The notes under the pieces are model-generated. The model saw nothing but the letters and a program-made list of their open reading frames with translations. It searched no databases and was not told the origin of the DNA. Source: CALARM01 sp040217695 (lineage in GTDB: Bacteria; Vulcanimicrobiota; SpSt-956; JAKJGF01). Taken from it: a stretch of DNA of 5,309 nucleotides. The position numbers and the translations under genes are program-made. Below are positions 1 through 5,309 of this stretch, one piece after another (position 1 is the first letter of the stretch; each line of letters opens with the position of its first letter). The stretch is taken from the NCBI GenBank assembly GCA_040217695.1, contig JBEHWO010000454.1:1-5309 (forward strand), given 5' to 3'.

Positions 1-1
1 A

Positions 2-26
2 TATATATTATGTATATATTATGTAT
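2..26 (+). promoter_or_regulatory. AT-only tandem repeat, possible -10 region for the first gene
   Basis: An 11-bp unit, TATATATTATG, occurs twice in direct tandem (2-12 and 13-23). It contains several -10-like hexamers (TATATT, TATTAT). The only AT-dense stretch upstream of the first gene lies here, about 60 bases before its start codon. No -35 element can be judged because the window begins at base 1. This is a weak call based only on composition and hexamer similarity. Confidence 0.25.
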
Positions 27-64
27 TTGTAGATTCTCATGGAAAATTTTGATACTGCCAGATA

Positions 65-70
65 AAGGAG
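65..70 (+). promoter_or_regulatory. Ribosome binding site that sets the start of the first gene
   Basis: AAGGAG lies 11 bases before ATG 82. The reading frame is also open upstream to ATG 10, but that codon has no Shine-Dalgarno sequence within reach. The in-frame GTG at 70 overlaps the AAGGAG itself. ATG 82 is therefore the preferred start. Confidence 0.7.
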
Positions 71-81
71 TGATTTGTAAC

Positions 82-2397
82 ATGTCAGTTATTTCATCAG
101 GAGGTTCTTCTGCACCCAAAACATCGGCACCCAAAACTAACACCAGCCAGCCCAAAACGGATAATTCCACAAAAACTACTTCTCAGAGTACTTCATCAAC
201 TGCATCAAAACCGGAGGAGAAATCTGCTTCGAAACCGGAGGAGAAATCTACTCCTAAAACAGATACATCTGACAGAGTAGAACTGTCAGATCAGGCTTCA
301 AAAATAGCGGAAGAAGAAAGAAAAGCGGAAGAAGAAAGAAAAGCGGAAGAGAAAAAGAAAGCAGAAGAAGAAAGAAAGGCAGAGGAAGAAAAAAAAGCGC
401 AAGAGGAAAAATTAGCAAATCAAAATAAAATAGATTCAAATGCCATTCATATGAATCAGTTTGAAGGAGATCCAAACGGCAGAAATGCCGACTGCGGGCC
501 TACATCTCTTGCCATGGCACTGAAAGGAGTTGATCTGGCTCCCAGAGGAGCAGATCAAAATGCTTCTACAGTAGATACTGTCCAGGCAAGCCGCCAGGCT
601 ATGTATACAAACAGTGACGGAAAACCTATAGTAACAGATCAATTTGACAGCACTGCAAAAGACGGTGTAGACAGCAACGGGAACAGAGTCGATTCGGAAC
701 ACAGCACCTTTACCACTCTTGATGCAATCAAGAGAGGAGCTGAAAATTCCGGTGCAACGGCAGAAAAAATAACAGGTATTAACAGTGTAAACAGTGAACT
801 TAAAGATGGACATCCTGTAGTTCTCCTGGGTAAAGGTACTATTCCTGCATCTGATTACAAAGACGGACATTTTGTAACAGTATCGGGATATGATGAAAAA
901 ACAGGCATGTATACGGTAAATGATCCTACGGGAAAAGGACCTGTTCAATGCACAAAAGAAGATCTGGAAAAATATGCTGCAGCACAGGGAGAGCCATGTA
1001 ACGGTATAGTTTCTGGCGTGGCCATTTCAAACCCGAATCAACAGGCCGGCGGAACGGGCAATCAGACGGATCCGTCTGTTCAAACAGGTCAGCAAAATCA
1101 GACAGATCCATTAAACCAGACAAATACAACACAGCAGACCGGGGGCCCCCAGGGTACAGGGCAGACAGGTCCTCCTGACTTCAATAAAATGACCGCACAG
1201 CAGCAATATGATTATCTGAAAAATGTGGTTATCCAGCAGGCAAACGGAGATCCGGAAGCATGGAACACAAAGCCGGGAGAAGTCAATCTCATAGGTATAA
1301 GAAGTTTTCAGGATGGTCAACCAGGCAATACAGATGCAAATGTTTATAATGACACAATCTATGCAGTAACGATAGATAAAGATGGTAAACCACAGGTAGT
1401 ACCATTCAATGCCACAACTGACGCAGGTATTCATAATCGTGATAGCAGAGAATACGGAGGAGTGGATGATAACGGTAATTACGGTATTTCCCATCTGGCA
1501 GACGGATTTTATAAAGATACATGGGTAAGGGAATACAGAGGGGACAAAAATAATGCTCTTATCCAGGCAGGTGACATCCGTTATCATATCGACAGTAATT
1601 ATGATGGTATCATAAGCCAGGATGAAAAAATGGGGCCAGACGGAGAAGGCCGCACTGTCGGTGCAAGCTGGGGTATTCAATTCCATCCCGGAGGAGACGG
1701 CGCAAATGTTAACACATGGTCTGCAGGGTGTCAGGTCATAAGAAAAGAAGAATTTAACGATTTCAAGGCCCTTATAAACGGTTCTGAAAATACGAAATTT
1801 TCCTACACTCTTATAGACAGCTCGAATCTTCCGCCTGTAGATGCCAATATGGCAGCCCAGGGAATTCCGCAGGGTACCACACAGCAGTCTGCCACAGAGG
1901 GAACTACCACACAGCAACCTGCCACAGGGGGAACTACCACGCAGCAACCTGCTACAGGCGGAACTACCACGCAGCAACCCGCTACAGGCGGAACTACCAC
2001 GCAGCAACCCGCCACAGGCGGAACTACCACGCAGCAGCCCGGAACATCAGGGGAAACAAGCACTGCGCAGCAGACTGCAGGGGTAAATACATATGAACCT
2101 CAACATGTATCCTCAGGTACCGGGCCTTCATCTGTTACATCTCCTATAGGACTGGAAATGAGTTCTGATACTATGACTATGGTATGGGAAGCAATGAACG
2201 ACGTCATGAGAGGTGATTTTAACAGCCAGGCTATTAATAAGCTCTATCAGTGGTATACCGGTGAAAATAAAAACACCTATGATCCAGTGAGAGAAACTGC
2301 TGCCCAGATACTTGCCATGGCAGGGAAAGATATATCTGCCGGCCAGACAGGTATTCCGGACCATATTGCAAGGAGAATGCAAATGAATATTGCATGA
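82..2397 (+). CDS. Modular protein with C39-like cysteine peptidase domain and YkuD-like (L,D-transpeptidase-like) domain
   Basis: This 771-residue protein has no transmembrane segment and no evident Sec signal. Residues 1-70 are Ser/Thr/Lys/Pro-rich and probably disordered. Residues 70-114 form a charged coiled coil of AEEERK-type repeats. Residues 120-315 look like a C39-family papain-fold peptidase: Cys138 in N-A-D-C-G-P-T-S, His263 in D-G-H-F-V-T-V, Asp281 in V-N-D-P. A Gln/Thr/Gly/Asn linker (316-366) leads to a second domain (367-585) with G-I-R, an A-T-T-D-A-G motif, an EF-hand-like loop (504-515), then His535 in Q-F-H-P-G-G and Cys550 in W-S-A-G-C-Q. That order matches a family of YkuD-like proteins I recall from phage and bacterial cell-wall contexts. 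A repeat linker (604-653) and a helical tail (690-771) of no recognised family follow. A peptidoglycan- or protein-cleaving role outside the cytoplasm is inferred, not shown; the export route is unknown. It is followed by its own terminator. Confidence 0.9.
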   Translation: MSVISSGGSSAPKTSAPKTNTSQPKTDNSTKTTSQSTSSTASKPEEKSASKPEEKSTPKTDTSDRVELSDQASKIAEEERKAEEERKAEEKKKAEEERKAEEEKKAQEEKLANQNKIDSNAIHMNQFEGDPNGRNADCGPTSLAMALKGVDLAPRGADQNASTVDTVQASRQAMYTNSDGKPIVTDQFDSTAKDGVDSNGNRVDSEHSTFTTLDAIKRGAENSGATAEKITGINSVNSELKDGHPVVLLGKGTIPASDYKDGHFVTVSGYDEKTGMYTVNDPTGKGPVQCTKEDLEKYAAAQGEPCNGIVSGVAISNPNQQAGGTGNQTDPSVQTGQQNQTDPLNQTNTTQQTGGPQGTGQTGPPDFNKMTAQQQYDYLKNVVIQQANGDPEAWNTKPGEVNLIGIRSFQDGQPGNTDANVYNDTIYAVTIDKDGKPQVVPFNATTDAGIHNRDSREYGGVDDNGNYGISHLADGFYKDTWVREYRGDKNNALIQAGDIRYHIDSNYDGIISQDEKMGPDGEGRTVGASWGIQFHPGGDGANVNTWSAGCQVIRKEEFNDFKALINGSENTKFSYTLIDSSNLPPVDANMAAQGIPQGTTQQSATEGTTTQQPATGGTTTQQPATGGTTTQQPATGGTTTQQPATGGTTTQQPGTSGETSTAQQTAGVNTYEPQHVSSGTGPSSVTSPIGLEMSSDTMTMVWEAMNDVMRGDFNSQAINKLYQWYTGENKNTYDPVRETAAQILAMAGKDISAGQTGIPDHIARRMQMNIA
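307..414 (+). repeat. Six in-frame 18-bp units encoding a charged coiled coil
   Basis: Six consecutive 18-bp units begin with an Ala codon at 307, 325, 343, 361, 379 and 397. They encode AEEERK, AEEERK, AEEKKK, AEEERK, AEEEKK and AQEEKL (residues 76-111). The plus strand is almost pure purine here. A six-residue period with strong charge and little hydrophobic content suggests a single extended alpha helix or loose coiled coil acting as a spacer between the disordered N-terminus and the C39-like domain. Confidence 0.85.
1591..1626 (+). other. EF-hand-like calcium-binding loop inside the YkuD-like domain
   Basis: Residues 504-515 of the first protein read D-S-N-Y-D-G-I-I-S-Q-D-E. This matches the canonical 12-residue EF-hand loop: acidic or amide ligands at 1, 3 and 5, Gly at 6, Ile at 8, Ser at 9 and Glu at 12. 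No clear pair of flanking helices is obvious, so an EF-like or dockerin-like lone loop is the fair description. It sits 20 residues before His535 of the putative active site. Confidence 0.55.
1891..2040 (+). repeat. Five 30-bp in-frame tandem repeats encoding a Thr/Gln/Pro linker
   Basis: Five head-to-tail 30-bp units start at 1891, 1921, 1951, 1981 and 2011. Each encodes a ten-residue unit of the form A-T-G-G-T-T-T-Q-Q-P, and a diverged unit precedes them (1861-1890). Units 3 and 4 are identical and unit 2 differs from them at a few bases, which suggests recent duplication. Unit length is a multiple of three, so copy-number change would keep the frame. The product is a flexible, possibly extracellular linker between the YkuD-like domain and the C-terminal tail. 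Confidence 0.92.
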
Positions 2398-2421
2398 CAG
2401 ATTAAACCTGAAATGTAAGAG

Positions 2422-2457
2422 ATAAAAAATCTACGGAAAATACCGTAGATTTTTTAT
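2422..2457 (+). terminator. Strong intrinsic terminator after the first gene
   Basis: A perfect 15-bp stem pairs 2422-2436 with 2443-2457 around a 6-base loop (AAAATA). The stem core is ATCTACGG/CCGTAGAT, and its outer part is an A-run pairing with the T-run of the right arm, which serves as the U-tract. It begins 24 bases after the stop codon at 2395-2397. Because A-run and T-run mirror each other it could also work on the minus strand, although no minus-strand gene converges on it here. Confidence 0.88.
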
Positions 2458-2478
2458 TCAAAAAGGAAAAAATCTTTG

Positions 2479-2507
2479 TTGAACCATTGTTTTATTTTGA
2501 GAATAAT
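2479..2507 (+). promoter_or_regulatory. Candidate sigma-70-type promoter upstream of the small acidic gene
   Basis: TTGAAC (2479-2484) and AATAAT (2502-2507) are separated by 17 bases and match the TTGACA/TATAAT consensus at four and five positions. An alternative pair, TTGTTT (2487-2492) and CATAAT (2510-2515), also has a 17-base spacer. It lies just after the terminator, where a promoter for the next transcript is expected. Such matches are easy to find in AT-rich DNA, so support is modest. Confidence 0.35.
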
Positions 2508-2552
2508 GTCATAATATGAGAAAATAATATTTAGATAAAAAAATGATTTCTG

Positions 2553-2614
2553 AAAATCTATAGTGAGCGAATATGTCTTTCATTCATTACTCACTGACAG
2601 AGGTTTTTCTTTTT
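2553..2614 (+). terminator. Terminator-like hairpin and T-tract in the leader of the small acidic gene
   Basis: AGTGAG (2562-2567) pairs with CTCACT (2590-2595). The inner GAAT/ATTC (2569-2572 with 2582-2585) and outer TCT/AGA (2557-2559 with 2599-2601) pairs extend it across small bulges. The T-tract TTTTTCTTTTT follows at 2604-2614, and its first Ts could pair with AAAA at 2553-2556. The stem is imperfect and the T-tract begins eight bases after the main stem. It could be an attenuator, the end of a short RNA of about 100 nt, or simply AT-rich noise. Confidence 0.35.
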
Positions 2615-2633
2615 AAGAATTACCCGAATAAAT

Positions 2634-2639
2634 GGAGGG
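2634..2639 (+). promoter_or_regulatory. Ribosome binding site that sets the start at 2644
   Basis: GGAGGG lies four bases before ATG 2644. It overlaps the first in-frame ATG (2632), so that upstream codon is part of the binding site rather than the start. Confidence 0.75.
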
Positions 2640-2643
2640 TTTT

Positions 2644-3033
2644 ATGGACAGCAATCAAGAACTGCATATACTTCACAGAGCCATATTTGGTCATGAACTG
2701 GAAGAGAGCAGAGACCCGGAGATAATACTAAATAAACTGAAAAACGGATGCAGTGATATAATCGTAGACCTTAACTGGGGAGAACAAAGAGAAGAAGAGT
2801 ATCATGAAAAACATAAAATAGTCCTTCAGAGGATAGACGGAGAAAAGATTATTTTCTTTAACCCCATGGGACATAGTGACGAACTGGAAGAAGGAGATAC
2901 TATAGAAGGGGAAGAGAAAGGTCCGGTAAGAAGAGTTGAAGGAACAGGTCTTGAAAGTATTACTGTTCAGGATTTTATGAGATGGTTCAAAGAAAGAAAT
3001 GCTGTTTCTTTCCTGCAAAAAGAGGATTTTTAA
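2644..3033 (+). CDS. Small acidic protein of unknown function, resembling the C-terminal half of a C39-like fold
   Basis: A 129-residue, strongly charged, acidic protein with no signal peptide or membrane segment, so probably cytoplasmic. I do not recognise a named family. The visible pattern is D-I-I-V-D-L-N-W-G (38-46), then H57 in E-K-H-K-I-V-L, then I-D-G-E-K-I-I-F-F-N-P-M-G (64-76), then E-S-I-T-V-Q-D-F-M-R-W-F (104-115). In C39/papain-like proteins a strand with the catalytic His is followed 15-20 residues later by Asn/Asp before Pro, then by a helix starting with an acidic-hydrophobic 'eeF' motif. The first protein here shows the same order (His263, N-D-P at 280-282, K-E-D-L). No Cys-Gly-Pro-Thr motif is present; the lone Cys36 is in the wrong context. 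It may be a catalytically dead or half-domain relative. The stop TAA overlaps a following ATG (3033). No terminator separates it from the kinase gene. Confidence 0.82.
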   Translation: MDSNQELHILHRAIFGHELEESRDPEIILNKLKNGCSDIIVDLNWGEQREEEYHEKHKIVLQRIDGEKIIFFNPMGHSDELEEGDTIEGEEKGPVRRVEGTGLESITVQDFMRWFKERNAVSFLQKEDF

Positions 3034-3130
3034 TGGTTCAGGAGAAAAAAAACAGAGGAAGATGTGTATTATTTTCTTTTATACTGAAAACTCACGAATT
3101 CCAATCGCGGGAACAGGTGAAAAGAGATTA

Positions 3131-3136
3131 AGGAGG
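3131..3136 (+). promoter_or_regulatory. Ribosome binding site before the receiver-kinase gene
   Basis: AGGAGG, a full-strength Shine-Dalgarno core, lies 14 bases before GTG 3151 and 35 bases before ATG 3172. The spacing to GTG is long but usable, while that to ATG 3172 is too long. This favours GTG, although the receiver domain itself begins only after Met 3172. Confidence 0.55.
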
Positions 3137-3150
3137 TAAGGCTCTGCACT

Positions 3151-4302
3151 GTGTGCATCCCCCTGTATTATATGAATTATTCAGTACTGGTAGTTGATGA
3201 TGAAGATTGTATAAGGGAACTGTGTGAAGATGTGCTTCCTATGTGGGGCTATGAAGTAGACACGGCAGAAGACGGATTCCAGGGAATAGAAAAGGCAAAA
3301 TCAGGGAAATATCATGTAGTTCTTACTGATATAAAAATGCCCGAATGTGACGGGCTCACAGTTCTCGAAAAAGTTAAAGCCTATGACCCTCAGATAGAAA
3401 TAATTGTAATGACTGCCTATGGCACAATAGAAACAGCTGTCAATGCCATGAAAAAAGGTGCTTATGACTTTATCATGAAACCACTTTCTTTGAATCAAAT
3501 GCAGGCAGTTCTGAGTAAATGTGTGGAAAAAATAGAACTCACATCAAAGAACAAAGAACTTACAGAGTTAAACAGAAGATTACGTGAATTAAATGAAATG
3601 AAAGAAAAATTCATCACTATTACAAGTCATGAACTCAGAACACCTGTATGCAGCATAACAGGATTTGTGGAACTTATAAAATACAGTCTGGCCGGTATGC
3701 TTGAAGATAAACCTGAGACACTTCTATCCGAACTGGAAACAATAGTAAAAGGCCTTGCAGATATTGTAAGCGATATGCATGACCTGGCAGCCATGGATTT
3801 AGGAGGCTTCAAACTTACAAAAGAAAATTTAAATCTTGTAGATATAGCCCACCATGTAAAAAATGAATTTTTTCCTATCTTAAAAGACAGGCAGCTTCCT
3901 ATAGAAATAAAGTCCCCTGAAGTTTTAAATTACAAAGGTGATAAAAGACGAATAAGACAGGCTTTGAGAGAACTGGTACAAAATTCCGTAAAATTTACTC
4001 CCGATAAAGGCAGGATAGATATTTTATTATCACAGGAAAACAACAGAGCTATCATCTCTGTTAAAGATACCGGTATAGGTATTCCTCCTGACAGAATAGA
4101 TACTATTTTCGAGAGATTCTATGAGGTGCAGGACTCTACGCTCCATTCATCTTCTGACACAGCTTTCATGGGAGGAGGGCTCGGAGTAGGGCTCTCTCTG
4201 GTAAAAGAAATAGTCATTTCCCATGGAGGAACAGTATCTGTTACGAGTCAGAGTGGTAAAGGTTCTACATTTATTATGGAATTGCCATTTGAAGAATCGT
4301 AG
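3151..4302 (+). CDS. Soluble hybrid protein: N-terminal response-regulator receiver fused to a histidine kinase core
   Basis: This 383-residue protein is a two-component phosphorelay component with no transmembrane segment, so cytoplasmic. The receiver spans about 9-127: acidic pocket D16-D17-E18, phosphoacceptor Asp60 in L-T-D-I-K-M-P, Thr88 and Lys110 (K-P), close in sequence to NtrC-type receivers. A charged helix (129-152) leads to the HisKA dimerisation domain with His160 in S-H-E-L-R-T-P. The HATPase_c domain has the N box at E-L-V-Q-N-S (Asn278), G1 at D-T-G-I-G-I (306-311), F box F-E-R-F-Y-E (320-325) and G2 at G-G-G-L-G-V-G-L (341-348). All catalytic residues are present, so it should be active; the receiver presumably tunes or feeds the kinase. 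There is no DNA-binding output domain, and no partner regulator is in the window. GTG 3151 is taken as start for its ribosome binding site; ATG 3172, giving 376 residues and a start right at the receiver, is a serious alternative. A lone TATACT (3080-3085) upstream lacks a -35 box, so co-transcription with the small gene is likely. Confidence 0.96.
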   Translation: MCIPLYYMNYSVLVVDDEDCIRELCEDVLPMWGYEVDTAEDGFQGIEKAKSGKYHVVLTDIKMPECDGLTVLEKVKAYDPQIEIIVMTAYGTIETAVNAMKKGAYDFIMKPLSLNQMQAVLSKCVEKIELTSKNKELTELNRRLRELNEMKEKFITITSHELRTPVCSITGFVELIKYSLAGMLEDKPETLLSELETIVKGLADIVSDMHDLAAMDLGGFKLTKENLNLVDIAHHVKNEFFPILKDRQLPIEIKSPEVLNYKGDKRRIRQALRELVQNSVKFTPDKGRIDILLSQENNRAIISVKDTGIGIPPDRIDTIFERFYEVQDSTLHSSSDTAFMGGGLGVGLSLVKEIVISHGGTVSVTSQSGKGSTFIMELPFEES

Positions 4303-4335
4303 GAGCTGTTCGCAAGCCGCCCTGCAGATAAAACT

Positions 4336-5309
4336 ATGATATCCATAAGAGGAGCCAGACAGCATAATCTTAAAGGGATAAATCTGGACATCCCCGATTA
4401 CTCCCTGACAGTCATAACAGGGGTAAGCGGTTCAGGGAAATCCAGTCTTGCTTTTGATACAATATATGCAGAAGGTCAGAGAAGGTATATTGAATCCTTT
4501 TCCTCTTACGCAAGACAGTTCCTTGAACAACTGGAAAAACCCGATGTAGATTCCATAGAAGGACTTTCTCCTTCCATATCTATCGATCAGAGAGCAGGAG
4601 GCGTTAATCCGAGATCTACTGTGGGAACAGTTACGGAATGTTATGACTATTTGAGACTTCTTTTTGCGAGATGTGGCATTCCACACTGTCCTCTCTGCAA
4701 TATTGTAATAGAACCTCAGTCTGTTGAAAAAATAGCAGAATCTATAACTTCTATGAAAGAAGGCACAAAAATACAGCTTTTAGCTCCTCTCGTAAGAGGC
4801 AGAAAAGGCCAGCATAGAGAATTACTCCATGACCTTGCTTCAGAGGGATTTTCTAAAGTAAGAATAAACGGCGAAATATATGATCTTTCAGAAGATATAC
4901 ACCTTGCAAGATATAAGATACATAACATAGAAGTAGTCGTAGACAGGCTACAAATAAAAAAAGACATGGGAGACCGTTTTATAACATCCTTAAATCTTGC
5001 CATCGATAAAGGCGGCGGAACTATCATCGTAGACACGGAAGGAAAAAATGAACTGCTCTTCAGTACAAAACTCGCCTGTCCGAACTGCAGTTATTCCCTG
5101 GATGAAATAGAACCGGTTATGTTTTCATTCAACAGTCCCAGAGGGGCATGTCCTGACTGTTCCGGTGTGGGTATAAAAAAGAAGATTGACCTGTCACTTC
5201 TCATCCATAATAAAGAACTGAGTATATCAGAAGGTGCCATACCGGTGTTGCTCATACGTAATGAGGTCTTCATAAGTCTCCTGAAAAAAGTGGAAGCTCT
5301 GTGTTCAAT
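4336..5309 (+). CDS. uvrA: UvrA, excinuclease ABC subunit A (5' part, cut by window end)
   Basis: The first 324 codons of about 940 are present; the gene runs off the window. UvrA is the cytoplasmic ABC-type ATPase that finds bulky DNA lesions with UvrB in nucleotide excision repair. Visible hallmarks: R-G-A-R-Q-H-N-L-K near the N-terminus, Walker A G-V-S-G-S-G-K-S (29-36), the UvrA-specific A-E-G-Q-R-R-Y and Y-A-R-Q-F-L-E-Q (45-66), E-K-P-D-V-D (67-72), N-P-R-S-T-V-G-T (91-98), and the first zinc module with Cys248, Cys251, Cys272 and Cys275 around the F-S-F-N-S-P-R-G-A stretch. An extra C-P-L-C pair (118-121) sits at the start of the UvrB-binding region, as in many bacterial UvrAs. The signature and Walker B of this ATPase half lie beyond the window. 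ATG 4336 is the only standard in-frame start after the preceding TAG and fits the family's N-terminus, but no good ribosome binding site lies just before it. It follows the kinase gene by 33 bases in the same frame. Confidence 0.98.
   Translation, partial: MISIRGARQHNLKGINLDIPDYSLTVITGVSGSGKSSLAFDTIYAEGQRRYIESFSSYARQFLEQLEKPDVDSIEGLSPSISIDQRAGGVNPRSTVGTVTECYDYLRLLFARCGIPHCPLCNIVIEPQSVEKIAESITSMKEGTKIQLLAPLVRGRKGQHRELLHDLASEGFSKVRINGEIYDLSEDIHLARYKIHNIEVVVDRLQIKKDMGDRFITSLNLAIDKGGGTIIVDTEGKNELLFSTKLACPNCSYSLDEIEPVMFSFNSPRGACPDCSGVGIKKKIDLSLLIHNKELSISEGAIPVLLIRNEVFISLLKKVEALCS

Noticed and set aside
10..81. Upstream extension of the first gene to ATG 10
   Set aside because: There is no ribosome binding site before ATG 10, and the upstream sequence is a pure AT repeat more like a promoter. 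AAGGAG at 65-70 points to ATG 82. The extension is mildly hydrophobic, but it lacks a normal signal-peptide pattern.
1111..2007. Long minus-strand open frame of 298 codons opposite the first gene, and similar ones at 436-948, 1803-2063 and 2128-2382
   Set aside because: They lie opposite a well-supported gene, give Cys/Ser/Phe-rich or repeat-shadow proteins without recognisable domains, and have no credible ribosome binding sites. They follow from the composition of the sense gene.
1891..2040. CRISPR-like array of 30-bp repeats
   Set aside because: The units are directly contiguous with no spacers and lie in frame within a gene; they are a coding tandem repeat.
1841..2086. Plus-strand open frame of 81 codons overlapping the 30-bp repeats in another frame
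   Set aside because: It exists because the 30-bp unit is a multiple of three, which keeps every frame open. The product is a Pro/Leu/Arg repeat with no independent signal of coding.
2632..2643. Upstream ATG at 2632 as the start of the small acidic gene
   Set aside because: The GGAGGG at 2634-2639 overlaps this codon and is correctly placed for ATG 2644; nothing resembling a binding site precedes 2632.
3033..3131. Short frame starting at ATG 3033, overlapping the previous stop as TAATG, with AGAGGA just upstream, running a few dozen codons
   Set aside because: The coupling arrangement is suggestive, but the peptide (begins M-V-Q-E-K-K-N-R-G-R) shows no recognisable feature and the frame runs into the ribosome binding site of the kinase gene. 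Without homologues it cannot be told from chance.

Overview
The window holds four genes, all on the plus strand, from an AT-rich bacterium (roughly 40% G+C by eye, strong AGGAGG-type ribosome binding sites). I cannot name the organism. The first gene (two papain/YkuD-like cysteine domains joined by low-complexity linkers) and the soluble receiver-kinase would fit a free-living or predatory, environmental, possibly uncultured lineage, but that is an impression. No tRNA, rRNA, CRISPR array, transposase or clear phage structural gene is visible.

Layout. Positions 82-2397 encode a 771-residue modular protein: a disordered Ser/Thr/Lys-rich N-terminus, a charged six-residue-repeat coiled coil, a C39-like (papain-fold) cysteine peptidase domain, a Gln/Thr/Gly linker, a YkuD-like domain ending in a W-S-A-G-C-Q motif, a linker with five 30-bp tandem repeats, and a small helical tail. 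It ends at a strong 15-bp-stem terminator (2422-2457). A 246-bp intergenic region follows with promoter-like boxes and a second, weaker hairpin plus T-tract. Then comes a small acidic protein (2644-3033) that resembles the His/Asn half of a C39-like fold without the catalytic Cys. Next is a cytoplasmic hybrid protein with an N-terminal receiver and a histidine kinase core (3151-4302), and then, 33 nt later and in the same frame, the 5' third of uvrA, which runs off the window end.

How they might work together. Gene 1 looks self-contained, with its own terminator. The small protein, the receiver-kinase and uvrA have no terminator between them and could be one transcript. Only the kinase and UvrA have firm functions (phosphorelay signalling; nucleotide excision repair). 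The most unusual object is gene 1: two different cysteine-active-site domains in one polypeptide without a recognisable Sec signal, next to a small C39-like relative. Whether the two proteins are partners is not shown by the sequence.
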